A DNA stretch of 35,046 nt. Source: Cylindrobasidium torrendii FP15055 ss-10 (Eukaryota > Basidiomycota > Agaricomycetes > Agaricales > Physalacriaceae). This document shows positions 1 to 11,255 of the stretch, piece by piece. Both the position numbers and the translations under genes were made by a program. The stretch lies in NCBI GenBank assembly GCA_000934385.1, contig KN880677.1, positions 1 through 35,046 on the forward strand, given 5' to 3'. Position 1 is the stretch's first letter; each line of letters opens with the position of its first letter. The notes below the pieces were generated by a model, which did no database searches, was not told the DNA's origin, and saw only the letters and a list, made by a program, of their open reading frames with translations.

Positions 1-422
1 GCAAGTACACTCTTGTGGGTAGCCGAGCGAGTGTCTGGCTTGTCCCGGGGTGGTTCGAGGGTCACATACTCCAGGAAGTCGCCAAAGGACGCAAAGTGGT
101 CGGATATGGCTTCGAGGACGACATCCAAGTGCTCAGAACGCGTCAGGTAGGTTCTTCGCATTGGACCAGTTTGCGGAAGTTCATTGTACAAAGTGCGAAG
201 CTGGATTGGGCTCGCAAGGTCGGGCAAATGGGCAGCAGGTGGGGTAGAAACTGTCGATTGGGTACTTGTACTGAATAAACTATCGAGTGGTGGAGCTGGG
301 GGGCAGTGGGAAGCAACTGGGGATATGGGAATCGATGCAGCAGCTTGTATATCCGCGAGTGTGGGGACGTCCTTGTCGGTAAGCCAGGGTTTTCGAGGAC
401 GTCCTGTACGACCACCGGCCAT
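1..422 (-). CDS. AT-hook-like N-terminus of an unidentified protein (partial, runs off left edge)
   Basis: An open frame reads from an ATG at 422 on the minus strand to the window edge without a stop, giving 140 codons. The protein starts MAGGRTGRPRKP, and the GRPRK core with flanking basic residues looks like an AT-hook DNA-binding motif. A Pro/Ser-rich stretch follows (about residues 30-75), then a more folded-looking part containing SFGDFLEYV. That part vaguely recalls the N-termini of large multicopy mushroom proteins of the DUF6589/transposon-associated kind, but this resemblance is weak and from memory. Two ACGCGT sites lie just upstream. Introns and the C-terminus cannot be judged. The reading frame is well supported, the function is unknown. 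Confidence 0.55.
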   Translation of the reverse strand, partial: MAGGRTGRPRKPWLTDKDVPTLADIQAAASIPISPVASHCPPAPPLDSLFSTSTQSTVSTPPAAHLPDLASPIQLRTLYNELPQTGPMRRTYLTRSEHLDVVLEAISDHFASFGDFLEYVTLEPPRDKPDTRSATHKSVL

Positions 423-465
423 GACGAGGTTTGACGCGCGCCAGAGGTTGCAAAAAACGAAGAAG

Positions 466-482
466 ACGCGTCGAAAACGCGT
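466..482. promoter_or_regulatory. Pair of MCB-like ACGCGT sites
   Basis: Two ACGCGTCG copies lie 11 bp apart, at 466-473 and 477-484, about 45-60 bp upstream of the ATG at 422. ACGCGT is the core recognised by fungal MBF (Swi6-Mbp1 type) factors at G1/S genes. The spacing relative to the start fits a promoter element. Binding is inferred from sequence only. The rest of 423-689 contains no gene that I can support. Confidence 0.4.
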
Positions 483-689
483 CGTGTTGGTGGTAGGAAG
501 GCAAAAAGACAAAAATAGACTGTGATCGGACGCGACAATTTACGTAATTTGGGGGCGTACACCAAACTAGGGCGCGATTACTGACAGACTACATACAAGT
601 ACTTAGCGAAGCCCGTCACTTGATCGTTGGCTGTTTATAAGAGACTAGTAAAACACTAAAGCAGGACGACTGTTAATCGATTAACGTTA

Positions 690-2556
690 CTAATCATCGG
701 CGTGCATGAACACTCCTGTGACCACCACTCCACCCACCAGTCTCACCCTATCCACGAAGGTCTCTAGTACCTGCTTATCTTCACCATACCCTACCCCATT
801 CCTTGTCCTCCAAATGATGTCTACCCGTTTTAACGGAGCAGTCGGCGCGCGCAGCTCAATCCACGATGCCAGACGGGGCAACCCAGGTGCATGATGCGGC
901 TCTGCATCCAGCGTCAGCGTCTTCAAGCTGGGAAGCAACATACGCGGGTTCGATTCCCCTCCGGCGTCGGAAGCGTTTGGTCGTGACGCTGACAACACCT
1001 CCTGCTGCCTCCGTGTATCCCCCAGCCACTGCGCGACGCGCGATGACCCCCGTCTGCGTATAGCGAGATGCGTGAGCGTTGGGAGTCCGTCGAGCGTCGT
1101 CAAGAGCACGCCGACATTCGTTCGGACACTGAGATCGAGTTCGAGGCTTTCTAGGATGCATCCGGAGCGCACGACCAGCGTGTCGATACTGCCAAAGAAA
1201 CGCGTTGCGTCGCTCGATGCATATGAAGTGGGAGCCATAGATGAAAGGCTGAGGGACGTCAGGAGAGGTGTGTTGACGAATTTGAGGAAAGTGGGGATGA
1301 CTGCGTCAACATAAGCATGGACAGCAAGGTGATTGAGATTGGGGAGGAGCGTGCACGGCTCCGCGATGTCTGGAATGTCCCTGCCGCTGATGTCGATGCA
1401 GAGGCTCTCGAGATTGGTCCATGACTGGAGATGCGATCCATAGGTTCTCAGGCCGTATTCCGTCCGTTTGAGCTGAGGGTGTTCTCTTTGGAAGATATTA
1501 TAGTGTCGAACGGCAAGATCCTTGACTGACTTGGGTATGACCACATCAGCAAGGGCCCCAAAATTCACCACGTAGAATGTTTGGAGAGTCGGGCAGCCTT
1601 CAAACATGTCAAAAAATTGCTGGTCTTCACTGCCGTCGGATGCGGTATTAACAAAGGCTACATATACCAACCTGGTGAGTTGGTTTTGAATGGAAAGCAG
1701 GCGATGGTGTGCAGCTGGGGGCAAGAAGAGCGTCAAGTGGGTGATACTAGCCGCGTAACTGGGAAGAAGATAGGTGATGGGGTGTAGGTCGTAATCGTGC
1801 AAATAAAAGTTGCATTTGCCGATGGAAATGGACAACATTTGGTGGTTGTTGACAGTAGCGTTGCGAAGATGGCGGGACACTTGGTTGAAATACCACATAT
1901 TGTCCGAATCATCGAGTGGGAAGTTTGTCTGGCATAGGTCGATGCTGACATTGGACCAGAGGTGTGGAGTGTTCAACACGATGGCAGACCATTGGCGGCA
2001 GGTAAGGGCAATGTTTGCAAGAGGAGTGATGCCGTGGTCAACGTGATGATGAATTGGATGGATAGCATCCTGAGCAGGCTTCCATAGGCGCTCTTCGACA
2101 ACAAACGCGAATATTTGCACGAGGATTTCGGTAGATAGCCGCCGGATGGGATGAAGTAGACGACGGTGCTTTTTAATTGACATCTGGAGGCGCTCTGCAA
2201 CTTCTTTGCACGAATCTATGCGTGTTTGGATCAAGGCTTGTGACTTTTCTAGTTCGACGAGGACAGATTCCACATTCCGCAGAGACGCGTCTAGCGACGA
2301 AACGGAGGAGCGTATTGATGCCTCTTCACCCGGTGTGGGCAATATGTTGCTGAATTTGAGTTTCGCGAAGGCCTCGAGCACTTCTGTTTCAGCGTCGACG
2401 TCGTCCAAGTCGGGGAGCCTGTGGTCAGTGCAGGGGCAGCGATCCGTAGAGCAAGTTGTCCACCGCGATGCTGCTGAGAGAGCATCACGCACAAGTTAGA
2501 GGATGCTTTTGGGTTTTCTGACCTTCATTAATTCCAACAGACGCGCCTGCAGACAT
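690..2556 (-). CDS. F-box protein with leucine-rich C-terminal region
   Basis: Two exons are proposed: 2523-2556 (starting ATG, MSAGASVGINE) and 690-2473, giving 605 aa. The long frame has no in-frame ATG before its upstream stop, which is why the small first exon is needed. A GTCAGA donor and CTCTCAG acceptor join the frames correctly. The protein has a Cys-rich start (TTCSTDRCPC), a coiled-coil-like segment and then the F-box core HPIRRLSTEILVQIF at about residues 118-132. The rest is irregular leucine-rich sequence. This is the usual architecture of the very large mushroom F-box family, whose members recruit substrates to SCF ubiquitin ligases through Skp1. The substrate is unknown. It is transcribed divergently from copy 1 of the large family, with 161 bp between the two ATGs. 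Confidence 0.8.
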
Positions 2557-2616
2557 TTTGAATGATGCTGGTCGAAAGACAAGATCAATTGATTGACACC
2601 GAGTCACCCCGGGCCA

Positions 2617-2674
2617 TACACAAGCGCCCACCTACAAGCGCCGTCACTAGCACGTGATCTGACGTCACGCGTCA
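2617..2674. promoter_or_regulatory. Composite promoter element of array copy 1, shared with divergent F-box gene
   Basis: At 2651-2674 lie, in order, an E-box CACGTG, a perfect CRE palindrome TGACGTCA and an overlapping ACGCGTCA (MCB-like) site, 44-67 bp before the ATG at 2718. A second block, TACACAAGCGCCCAC at 2617-2631, recurs inverted upstream of copies 2, 5 and 6. Equivalent clusters precede all six family members. The 161-bp gap to the minus-strand F-box gene makes this a potential bidirectional promoter. Confidence 0.6.
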
Positions 2675-2717
2675 GATATTTTCGGACGCATTCATTTCAT
2701 TGCAACTTGAATACACC

Positions 2718-5700
2718 ATGGCGTCTTCAACAGACCTCGAATCTCTTGAAGACTGGGACACCTACGTTGGGGCCAGCAGAGATGGAGACGAACCGTTGAG
2801 CACAGCCAGTCTGGAATCCAATGTCAAGGTGCGTGTGCTATGCACAGCGACGCGACGTGGTCTGACCGTCGACTAGAGTCTGTTCGAATCTGTCTTGGAC
2901 GGGAAGGGGCAAATAACCGGCGACCCCAGTCGTCTTCGACTCGCTTTTCAAGTCTGGCGCGCACGCCTCGACGCCGACAAGTCCGCTAGCGATGATCCGG
3001 CTTCTAGTATGCTCATGGTCGGCCTTGGCGACGACTATTCCGCCGACGTCAATTTGTCAAACCTAACACCCACCGACCAGCAAGTTGTGCTCCAGATTGC
3101 ACCTCTGGCCAAAGCTTACGGATTCGACCTCCATCTCGCAAAGGCTGAGCTCTCACAATTTAGCACGACGAGTTGGGGCGAGGAACCGCCCGATGGATGC
3201 CGCGACGACTATGATGACATGGAAGTCTGCGAAGGCGACGAAGGCGAAGACGAAGAGAATTCCCGCGAGCATGGCTCCGACAGTGACGAGGCCCCTGACA
3301 TCGACGACCTGGAATTTGACGATTTCGTCGAGTTCACGAGGACCGTTTGCGATATTGTTGCTCTGGACGGCAAACCCAGGTCTTTCGACAGACCACTGCC
3401 AGAGGAATTCGACTTGGACACAGTCTTTGTTTCGAGAAAACTAGAGCATAGTAACCCGACGAAGAAATTGGACACATATGAACCTGGGGTGAGTTGTGTT
3501 TGCCTCCCTGAGCGACCGTATCTAACAATGCATAATTCAGAATGGGAAGTTGACACTCAGTGAGTGGAATGATACAAACGCTAACTACTCCAGGGATTGA
3601 CTCCTTACTCATAGCCTACTCGAACGACGTCCTCGTCATTACTCCATCCGAGAATGCAGCGAACTTCTTCACTGGAAATCTCTGCCCATGGGCGTGCGCA
3701 AAACTACTTGCCTCCGAGAGCCCTGCACCAACGCCAAAGGAAGCAGGACTAGTCCAACTCTTGCTCGAGCACCTGCAATCCGTCAAAATTACTTCTAATG
3801 ACCGTGTCAAAGCAGCCGAGGCTTTGCAAATCGCCGCCGAGCGATGGAACGACGTGGACTTGTTCGTCCGTACATGTCGCGCATGCGGATTGAAGCAATG
3901 TCTTGAAGCCGTGACCGTGGAGGGAATGGTGTCCGCCTGCCAAGCCTTCGGCTGGGCGAAGCTCTGCTCCATGTACGTTTTCCTTTCGATTTTTCCGTAC
4001 AAGCACTGACAATCTCTCTTGTTAGCTTCACTGAGGTCTATGAGCAATCGACGTCGAATACTACTCGTCGCGAACTGATCACCGCCCTTCTCAAAAGCTC
4101 TGCCGAGTTGGATGACAAAGATATGGCTGAATGGTGTCGCACACAGTCTGACAACGCATTGGACACTATTCAGCAACTCGATAAAGATGACGTGCCATGG
4201 GCAATTGCGATAGTACATTCCAAAGAGGATCCAGTAGCGTATGCGCGCGACAAGTACGTGACGTGCACTTGGACATGGAACAGTCGAATCTGATATTATT
4301 CAGATTTTTCCCTCGCCTTATCGAGCTGCAGCCGGAGAGGATGATCACCTGGGCGTCTCTTTTCTCTGCAGCGTTGGCCAGCACGCGCCCGGAGGCCGAG
4401 ATACAAGCAATGAGAACGCTTGTCCAAACAACATTGTGTAGTTTGGCCAATGCCATACCTGCATATGCGTCGCAGACAGCTGTCGGATGGGGCGGATTCA
4501 CCTTAGGTCCCTTGAACAAGTTCATCGCGCTCTGTTTCCAATACGACGTGCCAGAGGCTATGTCCTCAATGTTTGACCGCATGTGGCAAGAACGGGAGCA
4601 GGAAGTTGCTGGGAGAGGACATCCATCGAAATACTACTCGGCCATCGTTGACTTGTTATCTACACACACTTCTGCAAAGCCTGAGATGAAGCCCCACTTG
4701 TACAAGTTCTACGAGCATGCCGCGCATGTACTGCTTTTCAACTTGGAGACAAACCAGCCAAAGATGCTCATGGCCATCAAAAACACGGCAGATCCAGTCT
4801 TGACCCTCAAGCAGACGTAAGCCCGAATGCACCAAGGCTTCCATCGAATGCTGACATTTCTCAGGTTCACAGAGGATCGTGTTCGTGAGATTGGGAAAAC
4901 CCGACAAACGCTCAGACTCGCCGCGGAAGCGATCTCCAAAGAACTGCGACCTCTGGCCACATCTTCTACTCTCGAATCCTTCGAGCACGTTCTGCAGATT
5001 TGCCTGACAGAGCTCACTCGCACATTCGACAACAAGACCATTGCCCAGTCTAAAAAGAACATTGCGAAGCCTGCTACAGAGCTCATTGAGCTTTGCTTTA
5101 CTCTCGAGCTCCCCACGTATGCCGGCCAAGTTTTGAACAAATTCGTTTCTGGTCCAGAGGCGAACGAGACAGACTACATCCAACGGAGCCTCATTGGGAT
5201 TCTCGATGCGTTTCCAGGATTCCTGCAACCCCACAACGCTCGAGTCGATGAGATGCCTTGGTCGGCCTTCACGGCAGACGTCCTCAAGAGATATACTCGA
5301 CACATATTGGGAGCTAAACCACCGCCGTTCTCGGTCCCCGACTCCAGGATCAAGGCGCTCTCATGCGGGTGCACGTCCTGCACCACCCTTTTGTTGCCAT
5401 TCTTGCTCGGCAACAACCAGTCTGTAAACATTCAACGAAAAGCCAGCGCGCGTACGCACATCGAAAAGCGTCTTGCGCCGGCGAAACAATGGGGCGTGAA
5501 ATGGGAGACAGTGAAAGCTCAAAAAGGGGCCGGTCAGACGCTGGTGGTACGTCCAGTACGCGGAAATTTCGTATGGTTGTAGCTAACCAGCATTATCTCA
5601 ACAGATTGAGAAGCCAGCGGCGATGGCGGCAACAGCGATTTGGAACACAAATTACAAAGAGGCGAGCAGGATTCTGGCTCTTCTGGGCGACGCAACCGCC

Positions 5701-5862
5701 CAGGCAAATGCCCTTGGTGAGGACTGCGACTGGGTCATTGGGACAATGAAAGGAACGTCCAAACCGCCTCTGAACAACGTCCCGACGGGCCACGCGACCA
5801 AGAGGGCGGCGGGTGCTGATGCTGAAGATGCATCTGCTCAGAAGAAAGCCCGATTGTCGTAA
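2718..5862 (+). CDS. Array copy 1: 'headless' 2OG-Fe(II)/P4H-like C-terminal module protein
   Basis: Eight exons: 2718-2828, 2877-3488, 3541-3559 (19-nt microexon), 3615-3972, 4026-4253, 4304-4816, 4865-5546, 5605-5862; 926 aa. The start ATG sits in a good context (ACACCATGG). After a 37-residue leader comes a segment with LRLAFQVWRA and QQVVLQIAPLAKAYGFDLHLA, an acidic Asp/Glu tract (about 144-190), then VALDGKP, ERWNDVDLF, CRACG and CQAFGW motifs. Near residue 781 is a CGCTSC cluster, followed by RTHIEKRLAPAKQWGVKW. The tail has KR and KKAR blocks about 12 residues apart, like a bipartite nuclear signal. These motifs match, from memory, the C-terminal half of large fungal prolyl-4-hydroxylase-like proteins, but no HxD...H dioxygenase domain is encoded. 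It is inverted relative to copies 2-6. An alternative exon-4 acceptor at 3593 would add 7 residues. Confidence 0.85.
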
Positions 5863-6428
5863 ATGGGTGCTAATCGAATGCATATAAGTTTGATATATGA
5901 TGCTATCACTGGTCTTGAATACTGTACTTACTCTCCTGCCTTGTGCTTACCCTACTACCCTTTGCTCTGTTAATTCTCGATTTCGTGCTGACCGTACTGC
6001 TTATCCGAGTTCGTTACGATCCAACTTGCAATTGTCATATTCCTATTTTGGCTTTGTAGGTTCGACGCCAATGGGCCGGTGGCACCATTGTTGTAGTCTC
6101 CGTTTGGCAACTGCAGGCCGGGATGAAGGACTGGTGCACCCGACACGCCTAAACAAGGGCCAAGGTTGAAAGAATGTGAACAATGCGCCATGACTGTGAT
6201 CGACGCAGCGGAGGTTCTGCAAACAGTCGACGCGAAGCCAATTGACCTCCCGGAAGCGACACGCGTGAGTCTGTTGTCCAGTCCCGGGACCGCGAATCGC
6301 AAAAAAGGACCAGTGCCACGAGAGAAAAAGCCACGCGTCGGCGTTTCCCACAAACCATCACTGGACCACTGTTTCGTCCGTCGTCGCCTCAAAAAGTTAT
6401 TAGTTGCCACCAACAACCACCACACCCA
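5863..6428. other. Intergenic region: 3' flank of copy 1
   Basis: No convincing gene is present. The first 100 bp hold the 3' block shared with the other array copies, with GAATACTGTACTTACTC at about 5917-5933 and CTTACCCTAC at 5946-5955. An ATG at 6190 opens a 105-codon frame. It is not needed to complete the downstream gene, which has a better start at 6429. Confidence 0.5.
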
Positions 6429-7198
6429 ATGTCGGGATACCCAACACTCTTCAACAGTCGTCTGCACACCAAGGAGGACTTGATAGAAGGTGAACATTCC
6501 AATCCCAACCACTCCAGAGAACAATAGCCTTACTCAAGTTCTGTATAGCCTTAGACGCGGTCAGCGAACAGCTAGCTCAGGGTAGCTTGTCAGCCAAGCC
6601 ACTCATCTTGGTCTCCGCTGGTGGGTTTCCTGCGCTCATGCACCTGGGGACGCGTGAAGGTACAAGGAGCATCGACTATGCCCTTGCAAACGATGCCACC
6701 CAGGATGATGTGGCGCAACTCAATGAGGCGATAGGTCAAGTAGCCGCCGCATATCACTGGCAGGACACATTCATGGACGACAAGCTTCAGTCCTTCGTCC
6801 CTTATCCCTCACATTCCTGGATTCAGGCTGCGAAACGCCAGAACATGGTGCTGTATGAGTCTGCGCACTTGCGCATCTATGCGGCGCCGCTCGAGTGGTC
6901 GATCGCGTCAAAGTTGCAGAGGATGAGCACGTCGAACCCGGCGGTTGAGCTCGTCTCGCGCCGCAGGTCGTCCGGGTCAAGTATGGGTGCGGAGGGCACG
7001 CGCGAGCATGACTTGACGGATATCACTGCGATGTTGCATGCTCATTTGGCGCAGCGAAACTGGATTGGAAGGATGAAGGGTCTCACGAGGGATGAGATAC
7101 GCGGCTGGTCAAAAGAGGGGAGCCCGATATTTGAGAAAACTCTCGACGAGGTCAAGGACCAGTACGACGCGACGTATGGGGCGATGCCTTTCCAATAG
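6429..7198 (+). CDS. Nucleotidyltransferase-fold-like protein, unknown role
   Basis: Two exons, 6429-6489 and 6555-7198, give 234 aa starting MSGYPTLFNSRLHTKEDLIE. This start was chosen because the GTGAAC donor and TTAG acceptor join two frames that both look protein-like. The diagnostic stretch is at residues 43-62: GG, then ALMHLGTR, then RSIDYAL. It resembles the GG-x-AL-x-LG-x-R-x-T-x-DID motif of MNT/AbiEii-type nucleotidyltransferase folds, which occurs in many uncharacterised fungal proteins. The first Asp of the usual D-x-D pair is replaced by Ser59, so catalysis is doubtful. No membrane segment or signal peptide is visible. A later LEWSIASKLQRM segment fits the helix after the active site in such folds. 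Function unknown; the fold assignment is inference. Confidence 0.65.
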
Positions 7199-7784
7199 GC
7201 GGAAAAGCTTGGCGTCCAACTCATCTCAAATTCCATTTCGTCTGGATAATTCAGGAATCATTAATACGGGACCCTCTAGCATCTTTGCGTCTGTCGTTTA
7301 GACGTATACCAAATACCATATTCATTTGTAGTACCAATGCGATTGACTTGTGTCAACACTGCTTGCTCTCCTCTCGGTCTATCACGATACATTCCAAGCT
7401 GAGGTAGGGTATATTTTAGTGAACAAATATAGTGAATCATGGGATCATGTTTAAACATGAGGACTGCGACTGCCGGCAATCTGACTTGCGCATTCACTTG
7501 TGCCACTGCCGTCGTTCTTTAACTCACCGGACCTTCGGCCCGATCTAGATATTTGCAGTCTTGCAAAGGCGCACAGTTAGTTATAGGCGAAAGCTGGTAC
7601 AATTTGGACCACGCTTAAGAGAGCACTCGGGCGTCTTCTCATCTATCCCACTCGCCACCAGCACCCTGATGAGACGTATGAAAAACAGATCAAAAGAGAA
7701 ACATATCCACGGGCCAGCCTATTTACATAAACATTTTACATACGATAAAGTGTCCTCGATGCGATGTATTATCAAGTCAATGCC
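7199..7784. other. Intergenic region between convergent genes
   Basis: This 586-bp gap lies between the stop codons of the nucleotidyltransferase-like gene and the phosphatase gene. It should hold both 3' UTRs. I see no ORF with convincing protein character, no tRNA-like structure and no clear repeat. Confidence 0.5.
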
Positions 7785-9233
7785 CTACATGCGCCTATGC
7801 CTTTCACTTCCCTCTGCCTCTTCGCGTCTATATTCCCTCAGCTCCTTCGTCCTATCCGGACCCTCTACCTTTCCCCAACCAGCGAGAGGCACAACAAGTA
7901 TCGTCGCATTATCCTCTCCTCCCAACGCATCCACAAATTCCAATACCTTATCGGCAGCATCCTTTGGGTCTTTCCCAGTTCGAACAAGGTCCACAATTTC
8001 GGCGTCCGACACCAACGAGGAGACGCCGTCAGACACAAGAATAATGTAGGCCCAGCGGCTACCGTCGAGCAACTTGGTGCGCACTTCCGGTTCGGCCGTG
8101 ACGCCAAATTTCTTGAAGCGCAGGTCTCCCAGTCCGCGGGTGTTCTCGAGGACGCCCATCCAGCGAGACTCTCCGAATGAGTCTGAGACTAATGAGGAGC
8201 CCATCATGCGCCTCAAGCGGGTAGACTCGACGCGTGCGTCGGCATGGTGTTTCTCTGTCATTGTGAAGACAGCTCCCTCGGTGGAACCTAGCAGGACACG
8301 GGTATCACTGTGGAAAGCATGAGTATGAGGGATAGTTTGCTTGTGTTAGACGACGCACCCGCAATGAGCGACTGTAAGTGCTACTTTGTTTGCAGCGAAG
8401 AATGGTACATGAGGAGTATCAAGGGATTGGATGAGCGCAACAGAGGCAGTAGCGCCGCAGCTCTGTGTTTCTCGTTCTATGGACATATGCCTGTCGACCT
8501 GCAGAGGGTCAACATGAAGAAGGGTAAGATGGGTCAGGCTTTACTTCGAGGAAAGCCTGCGTAGCTCGTGCTTCCATATCATAGAAATGGCTTGTATGAA
8601 CATCGTGTATCCACGGGCTGAGTACACCCCCTTTCCAACGTTTGAAGTATCCACCGAGTTCCTTCGTCCAGCCGGCAAGTTCTGGGATGTCTTCGCGCTG
8701 AACGGATTCGAATATGCCATGGAGCTCCTGGCGCAAAAACTGCGATACAGCAGAGCCGCCGTGCCTAACCACATCGTTGGCAAGAGCCAGGTAATATTGA
8801 GGATGAGATACGCACCCGTCGTAAATGCCCACAAACGTCAGTTGGTCTGCGAACTGGTCTCCTGCTGCGTGGGGATCCCAGTCAATCTTGTGGTACTTCT
8901 TCAGGTTCTGCTGGAGCTCCTCTGGCTTTATGGACAGTGTCGCGTACGCATAATAGTCCTCTTGATGACTGGAGGAGTTAAAGGAGGGGAATAGAACGAT
9001 GAGGGACGAGCTTACCCCCTTGTTCCGCGGTCATTGCCAACACCGATGATTTTCGACGAATGCAAAGGGATACGATAGCTTCCCTTTCCACCTATCCGAA
9101 TGAGCGAGGACAATTAAGGCGGCGACGAGCACATACCGGGCGTCGGGGCTCGGATATAATCATGATATTTCGCGACTAACTGTCGAACGATTGGAGTAGT
9201 CCTTGTGCAGGACGAGGACAGTCGCAGTGCCAT
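7785..9233 (-). CDS. PTC6: Mitochondrial-type PP2C (PPM) Ser/Thr phosphatase, Ptc6-like
   Basis: Six exons: 9137-9233, 9016-9091, 8816-8968, 8545-8764, 8359-8498, 7785-8307; 402 aa. The start MALRLSSSCTRTTPIVRQLV is rich in Arg and Ser/Thr and lacks acidic residues, as in a mitochondrial presequence. PPM motifs appear in order: DRGTRGHQEDYYA, YDGHGGS, CGATASVALIQSLD, VAHCGDTRVLLG, GVLENTRGLGDLRFKK, LVSDGVSSLVSD and GGEDNATILVVPLAGWG. The Asp residues of DGHGG, SDGV and EDN are the expected metal ligands of this Mg/Mn-dependent fold. The closing LREYRREEAEGSERHRRM is typical of the fungal Ptc6 subgroup. Ptc6 in yeast is linked to dephosphorylation of mitochondrial pyruvate dehydrogenase and to mitophagy. 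The gene is divergent from the cyclophilin gene, with 151 bp between the starts. Confidence 0.88.
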
Positions 9234-9384
9234 CGCCGGCAACTGAGTACATCACCAGCCCCGTTGAGCGCACAGTCAGCACTGAGCGCGTTCGAAGACG
9301 CGGTGGTATCGGAGACGACGGAAGGGAAGAAAGTGGGGTGTTTGCCGCCGGCCATTCAACTAGCCTTGGCCTTGCACCACCATC

Positions 9385-11188
9385 ATGGGTCACGGAAATT
9401 CTAACAAACTCTACATTACGCACGAGGAGCATTCCGGCAAGTTTGGCTCGCATTCGTCGTCCATTGGGTTCAAAGCGTGCGTGTCGTTTTGTGAACGCGT
9501 TCGGTTTGTTGATTGAAGGATAGCAAGCAGGAAGCACCGCATCCTGGCGCACTCACACCGTTCGACTGCTGCGCGCTCTCATATCAGCCATTCGAAAATC
9601 CAGTATGCGCACGTAGTGCAGATGGGACTGGAAATGTGTTTGATCTTGTGAATATCATCCCGTGGTTAAAGTGCGTTCTACAGCTCAACATTTGACTTCG
9701 TGTTAATCCGAAAATTAGACAGCATAACAACACGAATCCGGTCACGAAAGAACCATTACAGCCGTCTGAACTCATTCCGTTGCACTACCATCGCAAAGAG
9801 GCAACAGGCGAAATCCACGACCCAATATCATTCAAACCATTCAGCGAGCATTCGCACATTGTCGCTATTGCGACTACTGGGAATGTCTTTCTCGCAGATA
9901 GCGTCAAGGGAGGAAAGGACCTTGTTGATGATGTCTCGTTCAAAAAGTGCGTCTCCCACCATCCCATACGAACTGCGCTAACCGTCTGCAGAACGGACGT
10001 CATTACTCTACAAAATCCGCATGGCCTCCCTCCAGCCTCAGTGCCTATGAAGGCATCGGCATCGTCAGCTGTAGCCCAGCAAGCAAGACCAGTCGCTCCC
10101 AAAGCACCAGCTCCTCCAAAAGCGAAGGAAGCAGCACCTTGTAGGTAGAGTGCCCCCTTAGGTTGTCGCTTTCCTGACAGTGCCGACAGGGAATGTTTCT
10201 ACATATTCAAATGGTCTTCCCGGCGCGTCTCTTACCTCAACCTCCGTTGACCCGGTACAACATCAAACGAAGCTTGTATGGGACGAAGAGGAGATGATGT
10301 TCGAGGAAATCTCCAACCCACTGAAAGGCAAGGGCAAAGAGAAGGACGTAGGCAAACGCCGCGCGTATGTACGCGTTGTCACCAGCCTCGGCGGTGGTTC
10401 TCTCAACCTTGAGCTTTATTGCGACAAGGCACCGAAGACATGCTATAACTTTCTGCAGTTGGCGCGGCAAGGAAAATACGAGAACTGCTTGTTTCATCGG
10501 CTGGTGCCAGGCTTCATGATACAAAGTGGAGATCCCACGGGGACAGGCTCTGGGGGCGAGTCGTGCTGGGGAACGCCATTCAGGGATGAATACGACATGA
10601 AGGGGGCAGCAACGCATGATGGGAGAGGTGTGTTGGCAATGGCGAATAAAGGTGCTGGGACGAATGGGTAAGCACCACTTGTTCTTCGAATGCCCTCCAT
10701 CGTACTGACTACATCCCAGCTCGCAGTTTTATCTCACGTTCCGCGCAACGCCAAACCTAGACAACAAGCACACGGTGTTTGGCAAGCTCGTCGGTGGGGA
10801 CGACGTCCTCGACGCATTGGAGAAGGTGCCGGTCAAACCTGGGACAGAGCGACCGGCGAAGCAAATACGCATCACCGAGGTCATAATCTACCAGGACCCA
10901 TTCCAGGAGTGGAAGAAGCGGTTGGACAAAAAGCTGGCGAAGCGGGCCGGTGGAGGGGATGGTCCCAAAGAGACGAAGGTCGGCGACGACATGAACTGGT
11001 TTGGGACGAGGGTGGGGACGGAGGGCGTATTGGGTGGGGACGTTGGGAAGGGAGGTATTGGGAAGTATCTGGGGAATGCTGTTGCGCCTGCGCCGGCTGC
11101 GGCTGCGGCTGTGAAGCGCCCTGCTCCAGCTGCAGAGGAGCCAAAGAAGAAGAGGAAAACTGGCTTTGGCAATTTCGAGGGATGGTAG
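9385..11188 (+). CDS. CYP8: U-box cyclophilin, peptidyl-prolyl isomerase-like 2 (Cyp8/PPIL2)
   Basis: Six exons: 9385-9476, 9524-9670, 9719-9946, 9992-10140, 10190-10667, 10720-11188; 520 aa. The N-terminus (MGHGNSNKLYITHEEH) and U-box (FDCCALSYQPFENPVC ... VFDLVNIIPWLK, about residues 42-100) match PPIL2/Cyp8, a nuclear, spliceosome-associated E3-like protein. A Pro/Ala/Lys linker follows. The cyclophilin domain starts near residue 264 and includes TCYNFLQLAR, FHRLVPGFMIQSGDPTGTG and SQFYLTF. The position of the cyclosporin-contact Trp of CypA lies in TPNLDNKH and is not Trp, as expected for this subfamily. The Lys-rich tail ends GFGNFEGW, a conserved ending. Intron 3 (9947-9991) is 45 nt and lacks an in-frame stop, so its retention would keep the frame. 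Confidence 0.9.
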
Positions 11189-11255
11189 CTGCATTGTTCT
11201 GTATACGTATATAAAGTATGTTAGATTCGCGTACTGGTTGTGGGATCGCACTATT

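Noticed and set aside
950..962. GGTTCGATTCC-like tRNA B-box
   Set aside because: No matching A-box or cloverleaf could be formed around it, and it lies inside the F-box coding exon.
4656..5303. 215-codon minus-strand ORF and similar long antisense ORFs in the array
   Set aside because: They are shadows of the coding exons. Their positions recur in the paralogues only because the sense strand is conserved.
6190..6483. 105-codon plus-strand ORF with a possible donor at 6265
   Set aside because: Protein-like only in its first 25 residues, and not needed once the exon starting at 6429 is recognised.
5970..6524. 184-codon minus-strand ORF
   Set aside because: It is antisense to the first exon of the nucleotidyltransferase-like gene, and its composition (RRRRTKQWSSDG) shows no domain character.
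9160..9552. 130-codon minus-strand ORF over the PTC6/CYP8 intergenic region
   Set aside because: It is in a different frame from the PTC6 exons, which start at 9233, and overlaps CYP8 exon 1 in antisense.
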